Source: Actinomycetales bacterium (lineage in GTDB: Bacteria > Actinomycetota > Actinomycetes > Actinomycetales > Cellulomonadaceae). From it: a stretch of 11,148 nucleotides of DNA. The stretch is taken from positions 1 to 11,148 of the forward strand of contig JAATES010000393.1 of NCBI GenBank assembly GCA_015655615.1. Reading direction: 5' to 3'. A program made the translations under genes and the position numbers. How positions within the stretch are numbered: position 1 is the first letter of the stretch; each line of letters begins with the position of its first letter. Of the stretch, positions 1 to 10,205 are shown piece by piece. A model generated the notes under the pieces. The model saw nothing but the letters and a program-made list of their open reading frames with translations, did no database searches and was not told the origin of the DNA.

Positions 1-3000
1 ACCCCGCCGTCGATGATCAGGTCGACGATGGTGGGCTCGCCTTGGTCGCCCTGTCCGGCCGAGTGCTTGCGCACGACGGTGGAGGCGATGCCGTTGCGTT
101 GCAGCACCAGTGCGGTCCCTTCGGTGGCCAGGATCGTGAATCCGAGCTCCACCAGGCGCTTGACCGGAAAGACGATCGACCGCTTGTCGCGGTCAGCGAC
201 GGAGACGAAGACCGTGCCGCTGTTGGGAAGCCCTCCGAAGGCCGCCGCCTGAGACTTGGCGAAGGCCGTGGGGAAGTCCGCGTCGAAGCCCATGACCTCA
301 CCGGTTGAGCGCATCTCCGGTCCGAGGACCGTGTCCACGGCGATGCCGTCTGCCGTGCGGAACCGCTTGAAGGGCAGCACGGCCTCCTTGACGGCCAAGG
401 GCGAGTCCATGTTGAGCGTTCCGCCGTCGCCTCGTGCCGGCAGCAACCCGTCAGCGCGCAGTCCGGCGATGGAATGGCCGGTCATCACCAGGGCAGCGGC
501 CTTGGCCAGTGGCACCCCTGTCGCCTTGGACACGAATGGCACGGTCCGCGATGCCCGAGGGTTGGCCTCGAGCACATAGAGCACATCGCTGACGAGCGCA
601 TATTGCACGTTCAGCAGACCGCGCACTCCCACTCCGCGCGCTATGGCCTCGGTCGAACGCCGGATGCGCTCGATCTCATGCCGCGACAAGGTGACGGGCG
701 GGAGCACGCACGCCGAGTCACCCGAGTGGATCCCGGCCTCCTCGATGTGCTCCATGACACCGCCGAGGTACATCTCCTCGCCGTCGAACAGAGCATCCAC
801 ATCGATCTCGATGGCATCGTCCAGGAACCGGTCGATCAGGATAGGCGCGGGCGCGCCGCCCGTCGCCACTGCGGCAACGAGTGCTCGTTCGACATATCCC
901 GTCAACTGCTCGCGGCCATAGACGATCTCCATGCCGCGTCCCCCCAGCACATAGGAGGGCCGCACCAGGACCGGGTAGCCGATTCCCTCGGCGACGGCAA
1001 TGGCCTGGTTCACCGAGGTCGCGGTCCCGAAGGCGGGTGCGGGCAACCCCGCGTCAGCGAGCACCTGGCCGAAGACGCCGCGGTCTTCCGCCGCATCGAT
1101 AGCGCTCGGAGACGTCCCGAGGATGGGCAAGCCCTCGTCGGCCAGCCGTTGCGCCAGACTGAGCGGAGTTTGGCCACCCAGCTGGACGATGATGCCCTTG
1201 ATCGGTCCCGCCGCGAGTTCGGCAGCGTAGACCTCCAGCACGTCTTCCAACGTCAGCGGCTCGAAATACAGCCTGTCAGACGTGTCATAGTCCGTCGACA
1301 CGGTCTCCGGGTTGCAGTTGATCATGATGGTCTCGTACTCCTGCGACAACGCCATGGTGGCGTGGACACACGAATAGTCGAACTCGATGCCCTGACCGAT
1401 CCGGTTAGGCCCGGACCCCAGGATGATGACGGCCTCGCGTTCCCGCGGACGTACCTCAGACTCCTCGTCGTAGGACGAGTAATGATAGGGCGTCTGTGCC
1501 GTGAACTCCGCCGCACACGTATCGACGGTCTTGAAGACGGGGCGGATCCCCAGCGCCTTGCGGACCTCCCGCACGGTCGACTCCCCGGCCGTCGTGATGC
1601 GCCGCAGCTGGGCGATCTGCGCGTCCGACAGTCCGTGGCGCTTGGCTCGCAGCAGCACGTCGTAGGTCAGCGCGGGAGCACCGGCGACCTCGTCTGCGAC
1701 CTCGTTGATGAGCTGGATCTGGTCCAGGAACCAGGGATCGATCTTCGTCGCGTCGAACACCTGCTCGACGCTCGCCCCTGCCCGCAGGGCCTGCTGGACC
1801 TGGACAAGTCGCTGTTCCGTGGGGCGGGAGATGGTGACCAGCAGTTCAGACAGGGCGTCGCCGGAGACCGGCTCACCACTCCAATGGAAGACCGAACCGG
1901 CCTTGTCGATCGACCGCATGGCCTTGCCGAGCGCCTCGGTGAAGTTCCGGCCCATCGCCATGGCCTCCCCCACCGACTTCATCGTGGTCGTCAGGGTGTC
2001 GTCGGCGGCCGGGAACTTCTCGAAGGCGAAGCGCGGCACCTTGACGACGATGTAATCGAGGGTCGGCTCGAAGGAGGCAGGCGTGGACCGCGTGATGTCG
2101 TTGGGGATCTCATCGAGGGTGTAACCCACGGCCAGCTTTGCCGCGATCTTCGCGATGGGGAACCCTGTCGCCTTGGATGCCAGCGCCGAGGACCGGGACA
2201 CCCGTGGGTTCATCTCGATGACGATGATCCGGCCGGTCTCCGGGTGGACCGCGTACTGGATGTTGCACCCGCCGGTGTCGACCCCGACCTCACGGATCAC
2301 CGCGATGCCGATGTCCCGCAGCCGCTGGAACTCCCGGTCCGTCAGGGTCAGCGCGGGAGCCACGGTCACGGAGTCACCCGTGTGGACGCCGACCGGGTCG
2401 ACGTTCTCGATGGAACAGACCACGACGACGTTGTCGGCCTTGTCGCGCATCAGTTCCAGTTCGTACTCCTTCCAGCCGAGGATCGACTCCTCCAGGAGCA
2501 CCTCGGTCGTGGGCGAGTAGTGCAGACCCTGGCCCACGATCCGGCGCAGATCGCGTTCGTCGTAGGCGATTCCGGACCCCAGGCCGCCCATGGTGAAGGA
2601 GGGGCGGATGACCACCGGATACTTGAGATCCTCGACGGCGGCCAGCGCCTCCGCGAGGGTGTGGATGATCGCGGATCTCGCGGACTCTCCCCCGCACTTG
2701 GCCACGACCTCCTTGAACTGCTCGCGATCCTCGCCCTTGCCGATCGCCTCGATGCTCGCACCGATCAGCTCGACCCCGTACTCGGCGAGGACCCCGGCCG
2801 AGTCCAGCGCAATGGCGGCATTGAGCGCAGTCTGACCGCCCAGGGTGGCGAGCAGGGCGTCGGGACGCTCCTTGGCGATGATCGACGTCAGGACTTCCGT
2901 GGTGATCGGCTCGATGTACGTGGCATCGGCGAACTCCGGATCGGTCATGATGGTGGCCGGGTTCGAGTTCACCAGGATGACCCGGAGACCCTCCTCCTTC

Positions 3001-3110
3001 AGCACCCGGCATGCCTGGGTTCCGGAATAGTCGAACTCACAGGCTTGCCCGATGACGATCGGACCGGAGCCGATCACCATGACGGAATGAAGGTCGGTTC
3101 TGCGTGGCAC
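1..3110 (-). CDS. carB: carbamoyl-phosphate synthase large subunit (3' end cut off by the window)
   Basis: CarB is the large subunit of cytoplasmic carbamoyl-phosphate synthase. It uses ammonia from CarA, bicarbonate and two ATP to make carbamoyl phosphate for pyrimidines and arginine. About 1036 codons are present without interruption. The start is GTG at 3110, four bases after the carA stop. An AAGGAG (3121-3126) lies inside the end of carA, with a rather long 10-nt spacing. The N-terminal ATP-grasp half opens with [17 protein letters not shown] and later has the metal-site segment [12 protein letters not shown]. The second half repeats this from about residue 560 ([16 protein letters not shown], then LEANPRASR). 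The C-terminal MGS-like allosteric domain begins near residue 940, and the frame is still open at base 1 ([11 protein letters not shown]). From the usual length of about 1070-1110 residues, only some 35-75 residues are missing. Nothing suggests damage. Identity is very secure. Confidence 0.97.
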   Translation of the reverse strand, partial: MPRRTDLHSVMVIGSGPIVIGQACEFDYSGTQACRVLKEEGLRVILVNSNPATIMTDPEFADATYIEPITTEVLTSIIAKERPDALLATLGGQTALNAAIALDSAGVLAEYGVELIGASIEAIGKGEDREQFKEVVAKCGGESARSAIIHTLAEALAAVEDLKYPVVIRPSFTMGGLGSGIAYDERDLRRIVGQGLHYSPTTEVLLEESILGWKEYELELMRDKADNVVVVCSIENVDPVGVHTGDSVTVAPALTLTDREFQRLRDIGIAVIREVGVDTGGCNIQYAVHPETGRIIVIEMNPRVSRSSALASKATGFPIAKIAAKLAVGYTLDEIPNDITRSTPASFEPTLDYIVVKVPRFAFEKFPAADDTLTTTMKSVGEAMAMGRNFTEALGKAMRSIDKAGSVFHWSGEPVSGDALSELLVTISRPTEQRLVQVQQALRAGASVEQVFDATKIDPWFLDQIQLINEVADEVAGAPALTYDVLLRAKRHGLSDAQIAQLRRITTAGESTVREVRKALGIRPVFKTVDTCAAEFTAQTPYHYSSYDEESEVRPREREAVIILGSGPNRIGQGIEFDYSCVHATMALSQEYETIMINCNPETVSTDYDTSDRLYFEPLTLEDVLEVYAAELAAGPIKGIIVQLGGQTPLSLAQRLADEGLPILGTSPSAIDAAEDRGVFGQVLADAGLPAPAFGTATSVNQAIAVAEGIGYPVLVRPSYVLGGRGMEIVYGREQLTGYVERALVAAVATGGAPAPILIDRFLDDAIEIDVDALFDGEEMYLGGVMEHIEEAGIHSGDSACVLPPVTLSRHEIERIRRSTEAIARGVGVRGLLNVQYALVSDVLYVLEANPRASRTVPFVSKATGVPLAKAAALVMTGHSIAGLRADGLLPARGDGGTLNMDSPLAVKEAVLPFKRFRTADGIAVDTVLGPEMRSTGEVMGFDADFPTAFAKSQAAAFGGLPNSGTVFVSVADRDKRSIVFPVKRLVELGFTILATEGTALVLQRNGIASTVVRKHSAGQGDQGEPTIVDLIIDGG

Positions 3111-3114
3111 TGGT

Positions 3115-4320
3115 TCAGTTCTCCTTGCTGGACGCGGAATCGGCGGCGGCCTGCATGAGGCCGATGAAGCGGTCGAAGAGGTAGGCGGCATCGTGCGGAC
3201 CGGCGGCCGCCTCCGGGTGGTATTGCACCGAGAACGCCGGCACGTCGAGGCAGCGCAGCCCTTCGACCACCTGGTCGTTCAGACCGAGGTGGGAGACCTC
3301 GACACGTCCGTAACGACCACCGTCGTGCGGTGCGATGGACTCCGCGTCAGTGGGAGCGTCAACCGCGAAGCCGTGATTGTGCGCGGTCACTTCGACCCGA
3401 CCGGTGGCCCGGTCGAGGACCGGCTGATTGATGCCCCGGTGCCCGAAGGCCAGTTTGTAGGTGCCGTATCCCAGCGCCCGTCCCAGGATCTGGTTGCCGA
3501 AGCAGATCCCGAAATATGGGATCTTCCGGTCGAGGACCTCGCGCAGGAGTGAGACCTCGTGGTTCGCGGCCCCCGGGTCGCCCGGCCCGTTGGAGAAGAA
3601 CACGCCATCGGGCCGATGGGCCACGATCTCCGCGATCGTGGCCGTCGAGGGCACGACGTGCACGCGGACGCCGCGTTCGGCGAGTCGTTGCGGGGTCATC
3701 GACTTGATGCCCAGGTCGACCGCAACCACGGTCGCCACCGGCTCGACGCCCGCGGCAGGTTCGACCGTGTATGCCGTGGCCGTGGAGACCTCGTGGGCCA
3801 GGTCCGCGCCGTTCATCCCCGGGGCATCGCGTACCCCCGCCGCCAGTTCTTCCAGAGGGCGCGGGTACCCCAGGGAGTCGAGCAGCGCGTCCCCTGAGAA
3901 GATTCCGGCTCGCATCACGCCTGCCTCTCGCAGGTGGCGGGTCAGCGCCCGGGTGTCGATATCGCTGATCCCGACGACGCCGGCATTCGTGAGCTCCTCA
4001 TCCAGCGTGCGCTGGGAACGCCAGTTGGACGGCCGCAATGCGGGATCGCGCACCACGAATCCGGCCACCCAGATCCGGGACGACTCCCGGTCGGAATCGT
4101 TCACACCGGTGTTGCCGATGTGCGGGGCCGTCATGACGACGATCTGGCGGTGATAGGACGGGTCCGTCAACGTCTCCTGGTAGCCGGTCATCCCGGTGTT
4201 GAAGACGATCTCGCCGAAGGTCTGCCCCGTCGCGCCGTAACTACGGCCAGCAAAGCTGCGGCCGTCCTCCAGGACGAGGACGGCGCTGGTCGCCGAGCGG
4301 TCGGTGGTGTGCGGTGTCAC
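3115..4320 (-). CDS. carA: carbamoyl-phosphate synthase small (glutaminase) subunit
   Basis: CarA hydrolyses glutamine and channels the ammonia to CarB. The protein has 401 residues, a normal length. The N-terminal half is the CarA-specific domain ([22 protein letters not shown] at about residues 35-56, with [14 protein letters not shown] at about 119-132). The C-terminal half is a class I glutamine amidotransferase with nucleophile Cys273 in GICFGNQ and His368/Glu370 in FSVQYHPE, completing the catalytic triad. The GTG start is supported by AAGGAG (4326-4331) five bases upstream, and it overlaps the stop of the preceding gene by four bases (GTGA). The stop is four bases before carB, so the two subunits should be made together by coupled translation. 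There are no anomalies. Confidence 0.97.
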   Translation of the reverse strand: MTPHTTDRSATSAVLVLEDGRSFAGRSYGATGQTFGEIVFNTGMTGYQETLTDPSYHRQIVVMTAPHIGNTGVNDSDRESSRIWVAGFVVRDPALRPSNWRSQRTLDEELTNAGVVGISDIDTRALTRHLREAGVMRAGIFSGDALLDSLGYPRPLEELAAGVRDAPGMNGADLAHEVSTATAYTVEPAAGVEPVATVVAVDLGIKSMTPQRLAERGVRVHVVPSTATIAEIVAHRPDGVFFSNGPGDPGAANHEVSLLREVLDRKIPYFGICFGNQILGRALGYGTYKLAFGHRGINQPVLDRATGRVEVTAHNHGFAVDAPTDAESIAPHDGGRYGRVEVSHLGLNDQVVEGLRCLDVPAFSVQYHPEAAAGPHDAAYLFDRFIGLMQAAADSASSKEN

Positions 4321-4865
4321 GCGGACTCCTTGGTGGTCGGGGTGGTGCTCTCAAGGTCGAGTAAAGCGGCGACGGCGACCCGCAGGTCTGCACGTTCGGC
4401 CGAGCGATGAAGGCGCAGCCCGGTGTCCACCACCAGGCCGTCGGAGGAGACCTGCCAGGTCAGGACGTCGAGTCCATCGTGGGCGACGAACTTGCCCGCC
4501 ATTCCGCCCGCCACCGCGATCCCCCGAATCTGCTCGCGGGGGAGGAAGAGGTCCCGTTCACCGAGGCGTTCGACAGTCACGCCATGCTCCCAGACCTGGA
4601 CGATGGCCTGCGAGCGATTCCCCAGTCCGAAGGCACCGATCCGAGCGAGCCAGTCGCCGCTGCGCGTGGTGGACACGTAGGTGGCCTCGATGGGCCCGGT
4701 CAGTGCCCTACCGAGCTCCGCTGGATCCAGCGGGACGGCATCGAGCTCCGGGATGTCCTCGACCCCGTCTCGTCCGCGACGGACCAGTCCGATCACGATC
4801 ACGGCGAGCACGCCGAGTCCGATCACGATCCACAGCCCCATGGCAAGGGGAAGCGGCATTCCCAT
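4317..4865 (-). CDS. small membrane-anchored PH-like protein of the pyr operon, function unknown
   Basis: This 182-residue protein has one hydrophobic segment at residues 6-27, followed by Arg-rich VRRGRDG. That predicts a single N-terminal membrane anchor with the rest in the cytoplasm. The soluble part (about 55-175) looks like a small beta-rich fold with [25 protein letters not shown], resembling bacterial PH-like domains. I see no catalytic motif. The ATG start shares one base with the pyrC stop (TGATG), has a perfect AGGAGGT (4872-4878) seven bases upstream of that junction, and the gene ends in a GTGA overlap with carA. A comparable membrane protein sits between pyrC and carA in mycobacteria (annotated as an export or membrane protein) and in Streptomyces, so its place in the operon is conserved. 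A role at the membrane linked to pyrimidine synthesis is only inferred. Confidence 0.85.
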   Translation of the reverse strand: MGMPLPLAMGLWIVIGLGVLAVIVIGLVRRGRDGVEDIPELDAVPLDPAELGRALTGPIEATYVSTTRSGDWLARIGAFGLGNRSQAIVQVWEHGVTVERLGERDLFLPREQIRGIAVAGGMAGKFVAHDGLDVLTWQVSSDGLVVDTGLRLHRSAERADLRVAVAALLDLESTTPTTKESA

Positions 4866-6190
4866 CAGCGCACCTCCTGTGCGTCGGCCTGGCGAGGTCG
4901 GCCGTCCAGCACCGTAGGACGGCCTCGAAGGAACGTTGCCACGACCCGTCCCGGCAGGCTCAGTCCGCGCAGGGGCGAGTTCGGGCTCGCGGTCTGCTGC
5001 CGGCCCGGATCGACGGTCGCCCGCGCAGCAGGGTCCACCAGTGTCACGTTGGCCGGCTCACCCGCTGCGAGGGGCCTGCCCTGGGCACGCGGTCCCGTGC
5101 TGACGCGACCGATGCGTGCCGGTGCGGCGGACATGACGCGTGCCACATCGGCCCATGACATCCGGCCGGTGTCGACCATGGTCTGCTGCACGACGCTCAG
5201 CGCGGTCTCCAGCCCGGTCATCCCGAAAGCAGCCGCAGCCCACTCGCAGTCCTTGTCCTCACGCGGATGCGGAGCATGGTCGGTGGCGACGATGTCGATG
5301 GTCCCGTCGACGAGCCCGGCTCGGACCGCCTCGACGTCCTCAGCAGTCCGCAGCGGAGGGTTCACCTTGAAGACGGGGTCGTATCCGCGGGCGTACTCGT
5401 CGGTGAGCAGGAGGTGGTGGGGAGTCACCTCCGCGGTCACCTCGACTCCGCGGGCCTTGGCCCAGCGGACCAGGTCGACCGAGCCTGCGGTCGACAGGTG
5501 ACAGACGTGCAGGCGTGAGCCGACATGCTGCGCCAGCAGGACATCGCGGGCGATGATCGCCTCCTCGGCCACCGCGGGCCACCCGGCCAGGCCTATCTCG
5601 GCGGAGACCACACCCTCGTTCATCTGGGCGCCATCGGTGAGGCGCGGCTCCTGGGCGTGTTGCGCGATGACCCCGTCGAACGCCTTGACGTATTCGAGCG
5701 CGCGCCGCATGAGGACCGGATCCCAGACGCACTTGCCATCGTCGGAGAACACCCGCACCCGCGCTGCTGAGTCCGCCATGGCCCCGAGCTCTGCGAGGTG
5801 CTCGCCGCCTAGCCCGACGCTCACCGCGCCGATGGGGAACACGTCGGCCCATCCCGCCTGGTGACCTAACCTCCACACCTGCTCGACGACACCGGCGGTG
5901 TCCTGCACCGGTGAGGTGTTCGCCATGGCGAAGACCGCAGTGAATCCGCCTGCAGCGGCGGCACGGGTACCCGAGGCGACGGTCTCGGCGTCCTCGCGGC
6001 CCGGCTCGCGCAGGTGGGTGTGCAGGTCCACCAGACCCGGCAGTGCGACCAAGCCGGCGCCGTCCACGACCGCCGCGCCGCCGGGGACCGCGAGGTCGTC
6101 GCCGATCCCCGCTATGAGCCCATCGGTGAGCACGATGTTCATCGGTTCGCCGCCCAGGGGCGAGGCCCCCGCGATGAAGTAGCTCGTCAC
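4865..6190 (-). CDS. pyrC: dihydroorotase, class I
   Basis: PyrC interconverts N-carbamoyl-aspartate and dihydroorotate, the third step of pyrimidine synthesis. From the chosen start it has 441 residues, normal for the class. Metal-site signatures are intact: DLHTHLREPG (55-64, His57 and His59), FSDDGK (Asp150/151), His178 in AQHAQEP, His231 in HVCHLS, and ATDHAPHPREDK with Asp304. I chose GTG at 6190 because AAGGAG (6198-6203) lies seven bases upstream. The ATG at 6196 overlaps the pyrB stop as ATGA but sits only one base from that Shine-Dalgarno sequence. It would add just two residues and remains possible. The frame is open further upstream (to 6541), but that part is antisense-like sequence within pyrB. 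The stop overlaps the next start by one base, so coupling is expected. Confidence 0.95.
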   Translation of the reverse strand: MTSYFIAGASPLGGEPMNIVLTDGLIAGIGDDLAVPGGAAVVDGAGLVALPGLVDLHTHLREPGREDAETVASGTRAAAAGGFTAVFAMANTSPVQDTAGVVEQVWRLGHQAGWADVFPIGAVSVGLGGEHLAELGAMADSAARVRVFSDDGKCVWDPVLMRRALEYVKAFDGVIAQHAQEPRLTDGAQMNEGVVSAEIGLAGWPAVAEEAIIARDVLLAQHVGSRLHVCHLSTAGSVDLVRWAKARGVEVTAEVTPHHLLLTDEYARGYDPVFKVNPPLRTAEDVEAVRAGLVDGTIDIVATDHAPHPREDKDCEWAAAAFGMTGLETALSVVQQTMVDTGRMSWADVARVMSAAPARIGRVSTGPRAQGRPLAAGEPANVTLVDPAARATVDPGRQQTASPNSPLRGLSLPGRVVATFLRGRPTVLDGRPRQADAQEVR

Positions 6191-6192
6191 CC

Positions 6193-7811
<1,619 letters not shown>

Positions 7812-7837
7812 CTTTAAAGGAATGTTGTCAGGCAGCA

Positions 7838-7865
7838 ACTCTATCGCATCGCTGACCTCAGTCAG
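7838..7865 (-). promoter_or_regulatory. candidate pyr operon promoter
   Basis: On the minus strand, a -10-like TAGAGT (7838-7843, fitting the actinobacterial TAnnnT pattern) lies 16 bases after CTGACT (7860-7865), which shares TGAC with the -35 consensus. Transcription would start near 7831 and give a leader of about 50 nt containing the PyrR hairpin. The -35 element falls inside the last codons of the ligase gene. The match is modest, so this is a prediction only. Read-through from the ligase gene is also possible. Confidence 0.3.
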
Positions 7866-7866
7866 C
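7851..7866. repeat. 6-bp inverted repeat across the ligase stop codon
   Basis: GCTGAC and GTCAGC form a perfect 6-bp inverted repeat with a 4-base loop that contains the TGA stop of the ligase gene. There is no T-run after it, so it is a poor intrinsic terminator. It overlaps the candidate -35 element of the pyr promoter. It could be a weak hairpin at the end of the ligase transcript, an operator, or chance. Confidence 0.3.
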
Positions 7867-9666
7867 CTCTGTCGTCGACGCGGGACGCCGCAGCAGGTCC
7901 TCGCGCACCACCCGTCGCAAGACCTTCCCTATCTGGGATCGCGGCAGCTCCGGCACGATCACCACCTCCTTCGGAATGGCGTACCTGGCCAGATTCGCCG
8001 TGCACCATTCGCGCACCGAATCGAGGTCCACACTCGGCAATTCGACCTTGGGGAGCTCCAAGTGGGGAAGGGAGACCTTCGGAAGATCGATCTTGGGGAG
8101 CTCCAGGTGGGGCAGCCGCAGCACGATCGCGGCCACGACGCGTTCGCCCAGATCCCCGCCGGGCATTCCGACCACCGCCACGTCCTCGATTCCGGGCATG
8201 GCACGGAGGACCTCCTCGACTTGGGAGGGGTAGACCTTGAAGCCGCCGGTGATGATCATCTCCTTGATGCGATCCACCAGCCTCGAGAAGCCGAACTCGT
8301 CCATGATGACGACGTCTCCAGTGCGCAGCCAGGTCCGTCCCCGGTCGACCATCAGCACCCCAGCCGATTCCGCCGGGCGCTGCCAGTAGCCGCTGAACAC
8401 CTGTGGCCCGGAGACGAGCAGCTCGCCGCGCTGCCCGAGGGGAACGTCGACTGTCGGATCCTCCTGACTGACGATCCGCACGTCGGTCGACGGAAAGGGC
8501 AAGCCGAGCTCGCCGGGGCGGCGCTGCGCTGTGAGTGGATTGCCCAGGGCAATGGGCGAGCACTCCGTGAGTCCGTATCCTTCGATCACCAGCCCGCCTG
8601 TGAGCTCCTCCCATGCCGCTGCCGAGGCGCGCGGCAGCGGCATCGCACCGGAGAGGACATACTTCAATGAGGAGAAGTCGACTTGCTTGCCACCACGGTG
8701 CACAGCCGCCACGATGCGGTCAAGCATCGGCGGCACCGCCGCCATGAAGGTGGCAGGCATGGTGCGTTGCGCTGCGATGAAGGAATCCACGTCGAACTTG
8801 GGGAACAGCACGACCGTCCCGGCGATGCGCACGCCGAAGATCAACGTGAGGGTGAGTCCATAGGCGTGAAACAGCGGCAGCACGCCGTACATGATCGCGG
8901 GCTCGGGGTTGCTCGCATGCAGCCCCGTCCAGGCCTCGCCCTGGATCGCGTTGGCGATCAGATTGCGGTGTGTGAGCATCGCGCCCTTGGGGTTACCGGT
9001 GGTGCCTCCGGTGTATTGCAGCAGCGCGAGGTCGGTGGAGCTGGGATACGGATGCGCAGCCAGCACGGGAGTCGAAGCCGCCACCACGGTGTGCCAGTCG
9101 AGGGCGGACGCCGGTGGCTCCGCAGTCAGCTGCGTGCGCAGGGCCCGGGCCTTGGCGATCGGAAGCCGTAAGGCCACCCGCTTGGTGACCGGCAGATCGC
9201 GGCTGACGTCGACCGCGATCAGCGTGCGCACCGAGGTGCGGTGCTGGATCGCCGCAACGCGCTGGGCAGTGGACTGCCAGCAGACCGCCACCACCGCACC
9301 GCTGTCGACTAGCTGGCGTTCCAGTTCTTCCTCGGTGTAGAGCGGATTGTGCTCGACGACCACTGCGCCGATACGCACGACGGCCAGGAAGGCGACGACG
9401 TGGGACGGGCAGTTCGGCAGCGCGATCGCGACTCTGTCACCCGGCTCGACTCCGAGTTCGAGCAGACAGGTGGCCGCCTTCGACACCTGTACACCTAGTT
9501 GCTCGTAATTTGTACGAGCGCCCATGAAATGCAGCGCGGTGCGGTGCGGATGTGTGGCGACCGCCCTCTCCAGGCTCGTGCTCAACGGCTCATCAGGGAT
9601 CTCGACAGTCCTAGGGACTCCCGGTTGGTAGGACGCGTCCCACGGATCCTGCGCTTCGTTGCTCAC
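7858..9666 (-). CDS. long-chain fatty-acid-CoA ligase (FadD-like, AMP-forming) with an LP pentapeptide insert
   Basis: This 602-residue enzyme of the ANL adenylating family probably activates fatty acids with ATP and then transfers them to CoA. The core motifs are intact: P-loop YTGGTTGNPKG (218-228), GYGLTECSP (363-371), RTGD (448-451), hinge region DRIKEMIITGGFKVYP (465-480) and the C-terminal catalytic Lys581 in SQIGKVLRR. The opening PGVPRTVEIPDEPL fits fatty-acyl-CoA ligases of actinobacteria, which supports the GTG at 9666 although no good Shine-Dalgarno precedes it. Residues 518-547 are an insert of six LPxxx pentapeptides where relatives have a short loop. Chain-length preference cannot be read from the sequence. 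The gene sits between nusB and pyrR, where Streptomyces has bldD. Confidence 0.9.
   Translation of the reverse strand: MSNEAQDPWDASYQPGVPRTVEIPDEPLSTSLERAVATHPHRTALHFMGARTNYEQLGVQVSKAATCLLELGVEPGDRVAIALPNCPSHVVAFLAVVRIGAVVVEHNPLYTEEELERQLVDSGAVVAVCWQSTAQRVAAIQHRTSVRTLIAVDVSRDLPVTKRVALRLPIAKARALRTQLTAEPPASALDWHTVVAASTPVLAAHPYPSSTDLALLQYTGGTTGNPKGAMLTHRNLIANAIQGEAWTGLHASNPEPAIMYGVLPLFHAYGLTLTLIFGVRIAGTVVLFPKFDVDSFIAAQRTMPATFMAAVPPMLDRIVAAVHRGGKQVDFSSLKYVLSGAMPLPRASAAAWEELTGGLVIEGYGLTECSPIALGNPLTAQRRPGELGLPFPSTDVRIVSQEDPTVDVPLGQRGELLVSGPQVFSGYWQRPAESAGVLMVDRGRTWLRTGDVVIMDEFGFSRLVDRIKEMIITGGFKVYPSQVEEVLRAMPGIEDVAVVGMPGGDLGERVVAAIVLRLPHLELPKIDLPKVSLPHLELPKVELPSVDLDSVREWCTANLARYAIPKEVVIVPELPRSQIGKVLRRVVREDLLRRPASTTEAD
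8026..8115 (-). repeat. tandem 45-bp repeat encoding LPxxx pentapeptides
   Basis: Two 45-bp units (8026-8070 and 8071-8115) match at about 34 of 45 positions. The best-kept part (8047-8070 versus 8092-8115) matches at 22 of 24. Each unit encodes three pentapeptides of the form L-P-[HKS]-[LIV]-[DES], giving six in a row at ligase residues 518-547 (for example LPHLE, LPKID, LPKVE). The repeat stays in frame inside the ligase C-terminal domain. The high DNA identity of the core suggests a fairly recent duplication or repeat conversion. Confidence 0.85.
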
Positions 9667-9784
9667 AGAAGCAGCGTAACTTACGCCACCGTAGGTAGGC
9701 CTGCGACCCCGGTGGTGAATGTGCAGATCTGGTGCATTTCACGCAAGGCACGCACTGGATCTCCACTGGATCACCAGAGTGCCC
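9667..9784 (-). promoter_or_regulatory. intergenic region with probable ligase promoter, possibly leaderless
   Basis: These 118 bases between the nusB stop and the ligase start hold no gene. On the minus strand, TACGCT is followed by six bases and then the GTG start, the spacing expected for a leaderless transcript. This would fit the lack of a Shine-Dalgarno sequence. No convincing -35 is seen. A short direct repeat CACTGGATC (9753-9761 and 9764-9772) and a 6-bp inverted repeat (9686-9691 with 9710-9715) are present. I see no clear intrinsic terminator for nusB. Confidence 0.3.
9674..9686. promoter_or_regulatory. 13-bp perfect palindrome at the ligase start
   Basis: GCGTAAcTTACGC is a perfect dyad with a single central base, ending seven bases before the ligase GTG. 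On the minus strand it contains or overlaps two -10-like hexamers (TAAGTT and TACGCT). It therefore has the form and position of a repressor operator. The regulator is unknown; a TetR- or FadR-type protein is a guess from the metabolic context. Confidence 0.4.
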
Positions 9785-10204
9785 TCAGAATTCGCTCAGC
9801 GTCGGCTTGAGGTTGAGGATGCGGCCCAGCAGTCCGTTGACGAAGCTCGGCGACTCATCGGTGGACAGATCCTTGGACAGCGCCACGGCCTCATCCACCG
9901 CCACCGCATCGGGCACATCGTCGTTGAAGATCAGCTCCCAGACCCCGATGCGCAAGAGGATGCGATCGACTGCGGGCATCCGTTCCAGAGTCCATCCGTG
10001 CGAGTACGTCTCGAGCAACTCGTCGATCCGCTCGCTGTGGGCCACCACGCCTTCGACGATCTCCACAGAGTACTGCGGCAGGGCGGTCTGCGCGCCCGGC
10101 TCCACCAGACGATCGGCTAACTTGCTCAACGGGCTCTCACCGCGTTGCTCGGCCTCGAAGAGGACATCGAGCGCACGCTTGCGTGCCTTAGTTCTGGCTG
10201 CCAC
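9785..10204 (-). CDS. nusB: transcription antitermination factor NusB
   Basis: NusB pairs with NusE (ribosomal protein S10) to bind boxA RNA and support antitermination of rRNA transcription. The protein has 139 residues, the same length as the E. coli protein, and is all-helical in appearance. It has the family features ARTKARKRALDVLFEAEQRG at the N terminus, the central PAVDRILLRIGVWEL, and the C-terminal DESPSFVNGLLGRIL. The GTG start is one base after the efp stop and has no strong Shine-Dalgarno sequence, so its translation is probably coupled to efp. The efp-nusB pair is conserved in actinobacteria. Confidence 0.95.
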   Translation of the reverse strand: MAARTKARKRALDVLFEAEQRGESPLSKLADRLVEPGAQTALPQYSVEIVEGVVAHSERIDELLETYSHGWTLERMPAVDRILLRIGVWELIFNDDVPDAVAVDEAVALSKDLSTDESPSFVNGLLGRILNLKPTLSEF

Positions 10205-10205
10205 G

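Noticed and set aside
474..3158. An 894-codon open frame on the plus strand, opposite carB
   Set aside because: It lies wholly antisense to an intact, motif-complete carB. Its translation is rich in Arg, Asp, Gly and His with no recognisable domain, as expected for the opposite strand of high-GC coding sequence. Long antisense frames are common at this base composition.
8047..8115. Direct repeats as a CRISPR array or attachment site
   Set aside because: There are only two units, directly adjoining and in frame within the ligase gene, with no spacers. They code for a regular pentapeptide pattern.
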